The notes beneath the pieces were generated by a model. The model had not been told where the DNA came from. It did not search any database and saw only the letters and a list, made by a program, of their open reading frames with translations. A program made the position numbers and the translations under genes. DNA of 64,000 nt from CAYPNF01 sp964411985 (GTDB lineage: Bacteria; Verrucomicrobiota; Verrucomicrobiia; Limisphaerales; J093), in contig CAYPNF010000013.1 of assembly GCA_964411985.1 (NCBI GenBank), forward strand, positions 62,001 to 126,000. The letters run 5' to 3'. Positions 44,798 to 52,553 of the stretch are shown here, piece by piece (position 1 is the stretch's first letter; each line of letters starts with the position of its first letter).

Positions 44798-44937
44798 AGA
44801 CCGAAATCGACAAAGTGGTCGATCAAGTGTGCGACAAAGCTCCTGAACCGATCCGAACTCCGTCGCCCCGCCGCATCCTCTCCCGCCGTCCTTTGTTATC
44901 GACAGATCCGCTCTGTCGGTGTCTGATTGTTGGCAGC

Positions 44938-46428
44938 ATGAAAACCGTGCAAACTCTTCTTCCAACTCTCGTGGTCGCTGCCCTGGCGCTCTGTTTCCAG
45001 ACATCCGTGTCCGCAGGCGACCCGGTCCCGAAAGGGAAACGGATTCTCTACTTCACCAAGTCGGCGGGATTCGAACATAGCGTGGTCAAACGCCCCGACA
45101 ACGGTGGCTTAAGCCACTCGGAGCAAGTTCTCACCGACCTCGGGAAAAGCCATGGTTTCCAGGTCACCTGCACCAAAGACGGCACCGTCTTCACCAAGAG
45201 CAATCTGGCGAAGTACGACGTGATCGTGTTCTACACCAGCGGTCTGCTGACGGAAACCGGCACCGACAAGACTCCCGCCATGACGCTCGAGGGGAAGAAC
45301 GCGCTGCTCCAGGCGATTCAGAAAGGCAAAGGGTTCGTCGGAATCCACGCCGCCAACGACAGTTTTCATGTCCAACCTGATCCCATGGACAAGTCGGGGC
45401 GGTTCAAGTCCTTCGGTGACGGTGTGGACCCATACATCAAGATGGTGGGAGGGGAGTTCATTCGCCATGGCCCGCAGCAGGTCGCGACGCAGCGAGTGGC
45501 TGACCCCAGCTTCCCGGGCTGCGAGAACTTGGGTGCCACCTGGGCCCTGCAGGATGAGTGGTACACCTTCAAGGATTTTGCCAAGGATCTCCACGTCATT
45601 CTCGTGATGGAAACCCGCGGCATGAAAGGCATTGATTACCAACGCGCCTCCTTCCCCGCCACCTGGGCCCATCGCTATGGGAAAGGACGATCGTTCTACA
45701 CCTCCATGGGACATCGGGAGGATGTCTGGACCAATCCGCAGTTTCAGAGAGTGTTGCTCGGCGGGTTAGCTTGGGCCGCCGGAAGTGTTAAGGCCGAGGT
45801 AAAGCCCAATCTTGCCAAGGAAACTCCAGGTCACGCAGAAATTCAACCCATGGAAGAAAGTTGGACCGATCTCATGCCGGGCGCGAACCTGGCAGGCTGG
45901 TATCGTGTCCCGGTACCTCCGGGCGGGAAACTGGGCCGCGATCAGTGGCACGTGGATGCGGAGAAGAAAGTGCTGATCTGCGATGGAGATGGCGGACATG
46001 ACATGCTTCTCACCGAGAAAGAGTACGGGGATGCGGTTTTCCATTTCGAATTCTGTTACACGAAGATCGAAGGTAAGACGGGTTACAATAGCGGAGCCTA
46101 CGTGCGCAATTCCAAGGACGGGGCCATCTGGCATCAAGCCCAGTTCGGCGATGCCAAGGATGGTTTCTTGTTTGGGGAAACACCGACTGCTGACGGAAAG
46201 AAACAGTTCTTCAACCTCGCCAAACTGGTGAAAGACCCAGGCGTCAAGCCCGCCGGAGAATGGAACGTGATGGAAGTCACGGCCCGGGGCAAGACCCTCA
46301 CCTTGTCGGTCAATGGGAAGGTCACCTGCAAGTTCGAAGGGTGCAACGCCGAGAAGGGACACTTGGGTTTGGAAGGTGAGGGGTACCGGATTGAGTTCCG
46401 CAATTTGAAAGTGAAAGAGCTGTACTGA
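44938..46428 (+). CDS. ThuA-like domain fused to 3-keto-disaccharide hydrolase (DUF1080)
   Basis: 496 residues from ATG 44938, with a signal peptide (MKTVQTLLPTLVVAALALCFQTSVSAG). Residues ~30-285 are a ThuA/trehalose-utilisation fold (RILYFTKSAGFEHSVV, YDVIVFYTSGLL, KGFVGIHAANDSFH, DEWYTF, WAHRYGKGRSFYTSMGH). Residues ~305-495 are DUF1080 (WTDLMPGANLAGWYRV, FHFEFCYTKIEGKTGYNSGAYVRN, GEWNVMEVTARGKTLTLSVNGK, LGLEGEGYRIEFRNLKVKEL), a beta-jellyroll shown in related bacteria to hydrolyse 3-keto glycosides. The lipoprotein DUF1080 and a Gfo/Idh/MocA gene follow on the same strand, supporting a periplasmic oxidise-then-hydrolyse pathway. The fusion order is common in this phylum. Confidence 0.9.
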   Translation: MKTVQTLLPTLVVAALALCFQTSVSAGDPVPKGKRILYFTKSAGFEHSVVKRPDNGGLSHSEQVLTDLGKSHGFQVTCTKDGTVFTKSNLAKYDVIVFYTSGLLTETGTDKTPAMTLEGKNALLQAIQKGKGFVGIHAANDSFHVQPDPMDKSGRFKSFGDGVDPYIKMVGGEFIRHGPQQVATQRVADPSFPGCENLGATWALQDEWYTFKDFAKDLHVILVMETRGMKGIDYQRASFPATWAHRYGKGRSFYTSMGHREDVWTNPQFQRVLLGGLAWAAGSVKAEVKPNLAKETPGHAEIQPMEESWTDLMPGANLAGWYRVPVPPGGKLGRDQWHVDAEKKVLICDGDGGHDMLLTEKEYGDAVFHFEFCYTKIEGKTGYNSGAYVRNSKDGAIWHQAQFGDAKDGFLFGETPTADGKKQFFNLAKLVKDPGVKPAGEWNVMEVTARGKTLTLSVNGKVTCKFEGCNAEKGHLGLEGEGYRIEFRNLKVKELY

Positions 46429-46471
46429 AGCTGACTTCACTCCGGCACCACAAAGAACCAAGCCAAGCACC

Positions 46472-47290
46472 ATGAGACCGAACACTTCCTCCTCAGGAGA
46501 AGGTCTGCGGGGTAGAATCCTGTTGGCCTGCACCGTGATGCTCGTCGCGCTGTGCTTCACCGGTTGCGCCAAACCTGCCGCGGACAAGACCCCTCCCAAC
46601 CCGCCTGAGGCAGCCGCTCCGGTCACCCCGCCGGCACCGCCACCCCCTGCACCGGTCACCCCGCCTAAACCAGCTGAAACCGCGGCGGCCCAAGCCACTC
46701 TCCCGGAACATGCGCAGATGCCAGAGCTTGAGGGGATCGGCTGGGATAGCCTTTTCAACGGCGAAAACATGGAGGGATGGAAAGTCACCGACTTCGCGGG
46801 TCACGGTGAGGTCAAAGTGGAGGATGGCAAACTCATTATCGGCATGGGCGCCATGCTGACGGGAGTCAACGGCACTCATGAACTCCCACGGACCGACTAT
46901 GAACTGGCGCTGGACGTGATGAAGCTGGAAGGCAGCGACTTCTTCTGCGGACTCACTTTCCCGATCGGGCAGACGAACAGCACGCTCATCCTTGGCGGCT
47001 GGGGTGGAGGCCTGGTGGGCATCTCAAGCGTGGATGGAAACGACGCCTCCATGAACGAGACGACCGGCTTCCTGAGCTTTGAATCCAAGCGCTGGTACCG
47101 GGTGCGCGTGAAGGTCACTCCCCAGAAAGTGGAAGCCTGGGTGGGCAAGAACAAGATCATTAACCTAAAGCTGGAAGAGAAGAGAATGGGGATGCGTGCG
47201 GGTGAAATTGAGCAGAACGGGCCTTTCGGGGTGGCCACGTACCAAACCAGCGCCGCTCTCCGGAACATCCAGGTGCGGACGTTGAAGTAA
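46472..47290 (+). CDS. DUF1080 lipoprotein (3-keto-glycoside hydrolase-like)
   Basis: 272 residues. The signal ends in CFTGC (a weak lipobox) after a hydrophobic stretch (ILLACTVMLVALCFTGC), followed by a Pro/Ala-rich linker. The C-terminal ~195 residues fit DUF1080: WDSLFNGENMEGWKVTDF, GKLIIGMGAMLTGVNGTHELP, YELALDVMKLEGSDFFCGLTFPIG, WYRVRVKVTPQKVEAWVGKNKI and YQTSAALRNIQVRTL. It starts 43 bp after the ThuA-DUF1080 gene on the same strand. Likely an outer-membrane- or inner-membrane-tethered partner of the same pathway. Catalytic residues are not verified. Confidence 0.85.
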   Translation: MRPNTSSSGEGLRGRILLACTVMLVALCFTGCAKPAADKTPPNPPEAAAPVTPPAPPPPAPVTPPKPAETAAAQATLPEHAQMPELEGIGWDSLFNGENMEGWKVTDFAGHGEVKVEDGKLIIGMGAMLTGVNGTHELPRTDYELALDVMKLEGSDFFCGLTFPIGQTNSTLILGGWGGGLVGISSVDGNDASMNETTGFLSFESKRWYRVRVKVTPQKVEAWVGKNKIINLKLEEKRMGMRAGEIEQNGPFGVATYQTSAALRNIQVRTLK

Positions 47291-47303
47291 GAGCCCTGTC
47301 TTT

Positions 47304-47432
47304 CCTCCCTCGTGCCCGTGCTCGTTCTCGTGCTCGTCCCTCCTCCTCGGCAGCTGTGAGCGGAGGCCACGGTTTCGAGGACGAGCACGAGGACGAGCAC
47401 GAGGACGAGGACGAGCGCGACCACGAGGGAGG
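47304..47432. repeat. Palindromic Arg/Glu-codon-like CTCGTCCTCGT repeat, copy 1
   Basis: Rich in CTCGT and GAGGACGAGCACG units. The first and last 11 bp (47304-47314 and 47422-47432) are exact inverted complements, so the whole can fold back. Related sequence in opposite orientation lies at 52272-52358. It sits between the lipoprotein and the Gfo/Idh/MocA genes. Read as protein it gives Leu/Val runs, which are artefacts of the repeat. Confidence 0.7.
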
Positions 47433-47492
47433 ACCGGCCCTTGGGGCAAAGTCGGCTTGCACAAACGACCCGCTTCAGGGCAGAGTGGGCCT

Positions 47493-48764
47493 ATGAACCG
47501 CCGTGATTTTCTTCGTTGCAGTTCCTCCCTTGGTTTTGCTGCCGCCGTCGGGGTTGGTTGGTCAGCCCACTCTCAATCGGGCGGTGCCAACAACCGTCTC
47601 CGTGTGGGGATCCTGGGCCTGGGCCGGGGATTGGACCACGCCAATACCTTGTCTACACTGGCGGGGGTGGAGATCGCCTACTTGTGCGATGTGGACACGC
47701 GCCGCATGGAGGCGGGAGCAAAATCGCTTCAGGCAAAGCTTCCGAACACGCCGAAGCTGGTGCAGGATTTCCGCCGAATCCTGGAGGATCGCTCGGTGGA
47801 TGCGGTGTTCATCGCCACCTGCAATCATTGGCATGCTCCGGCCACCATCCTCGCCTGCAGCGCGGGGAAGCATGTTTATGTGGAAAAGCCCGGTAGCCAC
47901 AATGCCCGCGAAGGGGAGTGGATGGTGGCCGCCGCGCGCAAATACCGCCGCGTAGTTCAGCAAGGGACGCAGCGACGCAGCTACCCCGGAACTCAGGAAG
48001 GAATCCAGCGGCTGCGGGAAGGGGTCATTGGCAAGGTGCGGTTCGCACGCTGCTGGTACAATAACTCGCGGACAAGTATCGGTCGAGGAAAGGTGGTGAC
48101 GGTCCCGTCGGAGCTGGACTATTCCCTATGGCAAGGCCCGGCTCCGGAACGGCCGTACCTGGACAATCTAGTCCACTACAACTGGCACTGGCGATGGCAT
48201 TGGGGCGGAGGTGAAATGGCCAACAACGGCGTCCACTACCTCGACCTGGCTCGGTGGGGTCTCGGCGTCGAATACCCCACGCGGATCACCTATAACGGTG
48301 GAAGGTACTGCTATGAGGATGACCAGGAAACGCCCGACACCGGGGTGGCCGTATTCGACTTTGGGTCCTGTGGCGCCTCCTGGGATTACAGCAGTTGTCA
48401 CCCTCGCAAAGGGGAGAAGTTTCCGTTGGTCACCTTCTATGGAGACCAGGGCTCGCTGAGTCTGGAAGGGACTGGCTACAGTATCCTGGATCCGAACGGC
48501 AAGGAGCTGGGCCGCTCTTCGCCGCCAGGCAATGACCAGCAGCACATGGGAAACTTCCTCGATGCTATCCGCGGGGCTGCCAAACTGAATATGGAGATTG
48601 AGGAGGGCCAGAAGAGCACCCTGCTTTGCCATTTGGCGAACATCGCCTACCGTACCGGCCACACCCTGCGCTTCGATCCTGCGCGGAAGACGATTCTGCA
48701 CGACTCCAGCGCCATGAAGCTTTGGCAGAGGGAATATCGCGGGGGCTGGAAGCCGCGGTTTTGA
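47493..48764 (+). CDS. Gfo/Idh/MocA family oxidoreductase, Tat-exported
   Basis: 423 residues from ATG 47493, which directly begins the twin-arginine leader MNRRDFLRCSSSLGFAAAVGVG. The NAD(P)-binding part shows LRVGILGLGRGLDHANTL and VEIAYLCDVDTRRME. The catalytic-region block is VFIATCNHWHAPATILACSAGKHVYVEKPGSHNAREG, which keeps the EKP motif. The C-terminal domain has WHWGGGEMANNGVHYLDLARWGL with the histidine expected in this family. It is the last gene of the ThuA-DUF1080 / DUF1080 set, so it may supply the oxidation step. A long palindromic repeat separates it from the lipoprotein. Confidence 0.9.
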   Translation: MNRRDFLRCSSSLGFAAAVGVGWSAHSQSGGANNRLRVGILGLGRGLDHANTLSTLAGVEIAYLCDVDTRRMEAGAKSLQAKLPNTPKLVQDFRRILEDRSVDAVFIATCNHWHAPATILACSAGKHVYVEKPGSHNAREGEWMVAAARKYRRVVQQGTQRRSYPGTQEGIQRLREGVIGKVRFARCWYNNSRTSIGRGKVVTVPSELDYSLWQGPAPERPYLDNLVHYNWHWRWHWGGGEMANNGVHYLDLARWGLGVEYPTRITYNGGRYCYEDDQETPDTGVAVFDFGSCGASWDYSSCHPRKGEKFPLVTFYGDQGSLSLEGTGYSILDPNGKELGRSSPPGNDQQHMGNFLDAIRGAAKLNMEIEEGQKSTLLCHLANIAYRTGHTLRFDPARKTILHDSSAMKLWQREYRGGWKPRF

Positions 48765-48845
48765 AGAAAACTTCGTCGCGGTGAGGCCCCCGTTGCCCCA
48801 CCATTTGAGGCAGGGCTGAGCTCGCCAGTTCGCACCGAAAGTACC

Positions 48846-48953
48846 GCAGACAGCCTTGTCTGCCGTCTCGCCGACTGCCGAGTCGGCTGACCCTCCGCCT
48901 TTGCCCACGAAGCGGGTTAGGCAACCCGCGAAACAGCAGGTTTGGCAACCTGC
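48846..48953. repeat. Tandem series of four small hairpins
   Basis: Four consecutive perfect hairpins: stem gcagac (48846-48863), gccgact (48870-48887), gcgggtt (48912-48929) and gcaggtt (48936-48953), with loops agcctt, gccg, aggc and tggc. It lies between the convergent Gfo/Idh/MocA and chemoreceptor genes. The flanks of the 48765-49063 gap hold nothing else recognised. Confidence 0.75.
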
Positions 48954-49063
48954 GCCACGGGTGCTGAGGACCCTGCCGCGCCTTTTGAGGTGCGTTCCAC
49001 CTACGGGAATCAGTATCAGGCAGGTGACAGCTTGCGGAGCCATCGGCTACCACGATCGGCTCC

Positions 49064-50674
49064 CTAGTTGTGCGCGGGAACAGCTTTGTGCCGGGAAGCA
49101 GCTGTGGTTTGGAGGGACCGGGCTTGGGGTTTTCCCGGGATGGGCGGATTGGGGCCAGTCACTGCGGAAGGGTTGGAGCGATGCCCGGTGACCAAGCTCG
49201 ACAGTTCGTCGATGGCCACTTCCAGACTCTTGGCTTGCGCGCTCAATTCTTCGGCGGCGCTGGCGCTCTCTTCTGCGCAGGCGGCATTGGCTTGGGTAAC
49301 CTTGTCGATCTGGCCCACCGCCAGGTTCACCTGTTCGATTCCCGAACTCTGTTCACGAGAGGCCGAGGCCACTTGGGCAGCCAACTCATCGACCTGTCGC
49401 GCTTTGAGAACGATCTCCTGGAGTCCAGTAGCCACGGTTTGGCTCAAGGTGACTCCTTGCGAAGTCCGGTTGATGGCGGCCTCGATCTTGCTCGTGGTAT
49501 CCTTGGCAGCTTGAGCACTGCGCTGGGCCAAATTCCGCACTTCTTCAGCAACGACGGCGAAACCCATTCCTGCCTCGCCGGCGCGTGCGGCCTCCACCGC
49601 AGCATTCAAAGCCAGGATGTTCGTTTGAAACGCGATTTCGTCGATAGTCTTGATGATCTTGGACACTTCGTCGCTGGAGTCCTTGATCGCAGCCATGGCG
49701 CGATTCATGTCTTCCATGTTCCGAGCCCCGTGCTCAGCGGCGGTCCGGGCCTGTTTACCGAGATCGTTTACGCGGGCGGCGTTTTCGGCGTTGCGTTTGG
49801 TCATGCTCGCCATCTCCTCGAGAGAGGCGCTCGTTTCTTCTACGGAGGCAGCTTGTTGGCTCGCTCCGCTGGCCAGAGACTGCCCGGCAGAAGACACTTG
49901 GGCGGCCGCGGAGGTCACCTGTTCGGAACTAGCGGTCATTTGGCTGATCACCTTCTTGATGGACCGATTGAGCGACTCGGAAAGAACCACCGAACCGGCC
50001 ATCGTCAGTACCATGATCAAAACGAAGAGCAGCAGAGTGTAGCGCAGGAACTCACGGTTCTTGGCCTCCACCATCCCCTTGAGTCGGGCGGTTTCCTCGT
50101 CCACGTTGTCGATGTAGACTCCCGTACCGACGAAGAAATCGGTGCCCGGAATCAAAGTCGCGTAGCTGAGTTTGGGCTGTATGCCCTTCCCTTCCTTCTC
50201 AAAAAAGTACTCCACGAATCCACCGCCGGACTTCGCCGCCTTGATCAAATCCTCCACGAACTTGTTCCCTTTCTTGTCCACCAGGTGGCTCAGATTCTGT
50301 CCGTTCTGGCTCTTGCTGATGGGCACGTTGATCCGCACACCGGTGAGGTCGTAAGTGAAGAAATAACCGGATCGATCGGGGAAGAAACGGATGGGATCGG
50401 TTTCCGCGACGATGGCGGCGATCTTCTCCTCGCGAGTTTTCAGGTCTTTGACTCGCGCGGCCAAGTGCGCTGCTTCGATATCGACGGTGGATTTGAGCAC
50501 GTTAGTATGGCCGACGAGGAGCTGGGCGCGGAAGTTGGGGAAGAAAACGCGCTCCCGGACCAGTTTGGTCATGTACAGATTGCAAAGTTGGAGAACGACC
50601 AAGCCGACCAAGAAGAGCGCTGACAGGGCGAGCAGCTTTTTGCGGAGACTCACGGATCGCGAAATTGTTGCCAT
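49064..50674 (-). CDS. Methyl-accepting chemotaxis protein with sCache-like sensor
   Basis: 536 residues from ATG 50674; a GTG at 50713 is an alternative. TM1 is LLALSALFLVGLVVLQLCNLY. The sensor (~60-195) carries sCache_2-like features (PIRFFPDRSGYFFTYDLTGVRINVPISKSQNGQNL, YATLIPGTDFFVGTGVYIDNVD). TM2 is YTLLLFVLIMVLTMAGSVVL. The cytoplasmic part contains the invariant signalling hairpin (EIAFQTNILALNAAVEAARAGEAGMGFAVVAEEVRNLAQRSA) and methylation-type heptads. HAMP is not obvious. It senses small molecules in the periplasm and drives CheA. The tail is Pro/Ser-rich without a clear CheR-binding pentapeptide. No che genes are next to it, so it probably feeds a distant pathway. A possible structured leader lies upstream at 50750. 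Confidence 0.9.
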   Translation of the reverse strand: MATISRSVSLRKKLLALSALFLVGLVVLQLCNLYMTKLVRERVFFPNFRAQLLVGHTNVLKSTVDIEAAHLAARVKDLKTREEKIAAIVAETDPIRFFPDRSGYFFTYDLTGVRINVPISKSQNGQNLSHLVDKKGNKFVEDLIKAAKSGGGFVEYFFEKEGKGIQPKLSYATLIPGTDFFVGTGVYIDNVDEETARLKGMVEAKNREFLRYTLLLFVLIMVLTMAGSVVLSESLNRSIKKVISQMTASSEQVTSAAAQVSSAGQSLASGASQQAASVEETSASLEEMASMTKRNAENAARVNDLGKQARTAAEHGARNMEDMNRAMAAIKDSSDEVSKIIKTIDEIAFQTNILALNAAVEAARAGEAGMGFAVVAEEVRNLAQRSAQAAKDTTSKIEAAINRTSQGVTLSQTVATGLQEIVLKARQVDELAAQVASASREQSSGIEQVNLAVGQIDKVTQANAACAEESASAAEELSAQAKSLEVAIDELSSLVTGHRSNPSAVTGPNPPIPGKPQARSLQTTAASRHKAVPAHN

Positions 50675-50749
50675 AGTTTGTCGAATGGATACGGACCGGG
50701 TTTCGGTGCCCACCCACCTCCACGATCCCCTTAGGCAGCAGGAGAAGGT

Positions 50750-50800
50750 CCCGATATCGATCAGGTTCCTTCGTCACCGTCAGTTACCTGGGTTATCGGG
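50750..50800. other. Possible structured leader of the chemoreceptor gene
   Basis: cccgata (50750-50756) pairs with tatcggg (50794-50800), with a nested aggt/acct pair inside (50763-50766 and 50786-50789). It lies 76 bp upstream of the chosen chemoreceptor start on the transcribed minus strand. It does not match a riboswitch class I can name. The rest of 50714-50940 holds no gene. Confidence 0.35.
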
Positions 50801-50940
50801 CTGTACGGGGTCTTTCTTTAGCGGAAGTCGCGTAGGGCGTTTACGAAAGGAAGGCCGGCTTTCCCATACTCATGGCCGATGCAGAGAGGCGGTCAAGCAT
50901 CGCGCATAATCCTTCTGCACAATTACTTATACCTCGCTAT

Positions 50941-52191
50941 TCAAGTGGGTCCTGCCTTGTGGGCCATCACGCCCAGCCGGACTTGGTATAGGCGGTAGGC
51001 CAACCAGCTCATCAACATAAGCGCCGACAGCCCGACGGCGTGCTTGAGTCCCGAGCGATGAACGAGCGGGGCCACCGGACCCGCGATCAGGGCAAAGACC
51101 AGGACTTGCGCAAAGCCTTGCAGGGAAGAGGCCAGGCCCTTGTGTTCCGGGAACAGGTCCAAGCCCTGGAGGGAGACCACCGGGGCCGCCAGGGAGAGAC
51201 CGAACGTGTACACCGTCAACGGCAGGACCGCCCATGGGACCCGCGGAGTGAAAAAGAGGTAGACTGCGAGATTGAGGGACGCACCCAGAGCCATCAAAAC
51301 AAATCCATAGCTCACGAAACGACCCGGTGGAAAGGACCCGGCAAACCTGCTCGTCACCGCCGAGCCAAGAATGAACCCGGAAACAATGGGCACGAAGAGC
51401 CAGCCGAATTGCGTCCCGGACAGGCCCAGGATATTCACCGCCACGTCCGGCGCAGTGGCAACATAAAGCAGGAACGCCCCCCCACCGAAGGCCAGGGATA
51501 GACACAGGAGCAGAAAGCCGGGATGACTCATCGCGCCCAGATACGATCGAAACAACTGTCCGGGATGGAAAGGTTGGCGCAAATGCCGGGGCAGACTCTC
51601 TGGCAGTCCATAATAGCAGGCACACCACAAAACACCTCCCAAGCCTCCGAGAAACAGAAAGGGGCCCCGCCATCCGAACCATACGTGGAGCCAGCCGCCA
51701 ATGATCGGCGCAATCGCCGGCCCCAAGCCACTGACCATGGTGACCTCCGCCATGAACTTCTGCGCTTCCGGCCCGGCGAAACAATCGCGGATCAAGGCCC
51801 GGCTCACCACCATCCCCGCGCCTCCGGCCAGTCCTTGGATGAGTCGCAACCCGAGGAGACAGTGAAAGTTGGGTGCCACTACACAGGCCAACGCCGTGGC
51901 CGTATAGGCAGCCAGCGACGCCAGGATCACCCGCCTACGTCCAAAAGAGTCAGAGATTGCGCCGTGGAATAGGTTCATGCCAGCCAGCGCAGCCAAGTAA
52001 TAACTGAGCGTGGACTGCACCTGGAGCTCGGTGACACCAAAGTGGGCCGCCATCGCGGGAAAGGAGGGGAAGTAGGTATCGACGGAGAACGGCCCCAGCA
52101 TGGCCAAACCGCCGAGGATTAAGGTTATGGACCCGTGTTTCACGGATGGGAGGGAAGCTGCACGATCGTCTGCTATCCTGTCAATCCGCAT
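50941..52191 (-). CDS. Bcr/CflA-type drug efflux MFS transporter
   Basis: 416 residues with about 12 hydrophobic segments. The start (MRIDRIADDRAASLPSVKHG) precedes TM1 LILGGLAMLGPFSVDTYFPSFPAM, which holds the Bcr/CflA-like D-x-Y/FLP motif (SVDTYFPS). The loop 2-3 motif A is DSFGRRRVILASL (G-x-x-x-D-R-x-G-R-R-x type). VVSRALIRDCFAG matches the family's RA..RD segment. It likely expels drugs or other small molecules by proton antiport. Its start lies 362 bp before the fibre gene start, on the opposite strand. Substrate not deducible. Confidence 0.9.
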   Translation of the reverse strand: MRIDRIADDRAASLPSVKHGSITLILGGLAMLGPFSVDTYFPSFPAMAAHFGVTELQVQSTLSYYLAALAGMNLFHGAISDSFGRRRVILASLAAYTATALACVVAPNFHCLLGLRLIQGLAGGAGMVVSRALIRDCFAGPEAQKFMAEVTMVSGLGPAIAPIIGGWLHVWFGWRGPFLFLGGLGGVLWCACYYGLPESLPRHLRQPFHPGQLFRSYLGAMSHPGFLLLCLSLAFGGGAFLLYVATAPDVAVNILGLSGTQFGWLFVPIVSGFILGSAVTSRFAGSFPPGRFVSYGFVLMALGASLNLAVYLFFTPRVPWAVLPLTVYTFGLSLAAPVVSLQGLDLFPEHKGLASSLQGFAQVLVFALIAGPVAPLVHRSGLKHAVGLSALMLMSWLAYRLYQVRLGVMAHKAGPT

Positions 52192-52271
52192 TCCCGAGTC
52201 GAGAGAGAAGGAGGTCTCTGAAGGCCACCCCTAGGATCGCAGCGCAAGGCGATCCGCGCTCTTGCTCGAAT

Positions 52272-52358
52272 CGTCCCTCCTCCCGCGTGGTCGTCCTCGT
52301 GGTCGTCCTCGTCCTCGAAACCGTGGGTTCCGCTCAGTTGCCGAGGAGGAGTGGAACG
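52272..52358 (+). repeat. CTCGTCCTCGT-type repeat, copy 2
   Basis: Related to 47304-47432 read in the opposite orientation: both share gtcctcgaaaccgtgg... followed by ccgctca and gccgaggagga. The second copy is shorter and not palindromic overall. It lies upstream of the fibre-like gene. Confidence 0.7.
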
Positions 52359-52361
52359 TTT

Positions 52362-52404
52362 GCCTTTGATTCCGAAGGGCCTAAGCCCTGGGAATCAAAA
52401 AGGC
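52362..52404. repeat. Long inverted repeat upstream of the fibre gene
   Basis: gcctttgattcc (52362-52373) pairs with ggaatcaaaaaggc (52391-52404), with two extra A on the right arm, and a nested agggc/gccct stem inside (52376-52389). It lies about 150 bp before the chosen start, so it could be a leader structure or attenuator. No U-run follows on the plus strand. Confidence 0.5.
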
Positions 52405-52553
52405 ACACGCTCTGGATGCTGCTTAAGTTATGGCCAGGACTGTCGATAGTGCAGGTTGGCAGCGGCTGCCGTGTGGTTTTGGCCACTCCCTTCAAAGGTG
52501 AGGTCCCGACTTCGACTCAACCGGCCAATTCCCCACAGCCGTGTCTTGATTCT

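Larger units (their letters stand above)
52192..52553. other. Intergenic region with a CTCGT-type repeat and a long inverted repeat
   Basis: 362 bp between the efflux gene start and the fibre gene start. It contains the CTCGTCCTCG repeat (52272-52358) and the long stem-loop at 52362-52404. It must also contain both promoters. An open frame continues upstream from the fibre gene through this region but encodes repeat-derived Val/Leu runs. Confidence 0.6.

Noticed and set aside
46897..47424. Leu/Val-rich frame reading the CTCGT repeat
   Set aside because: The LVLVLVL run is produced by the repeat itself. No start signal and no conserved part.
49070..50623. 517-codon plus-strand frame over the chemoreceptor
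   Set aside because: Antisense to a clear chemotaxis protein with recognisable helices and signalling hairpin. The antisense product is His/Gly-rich and unlike any family.
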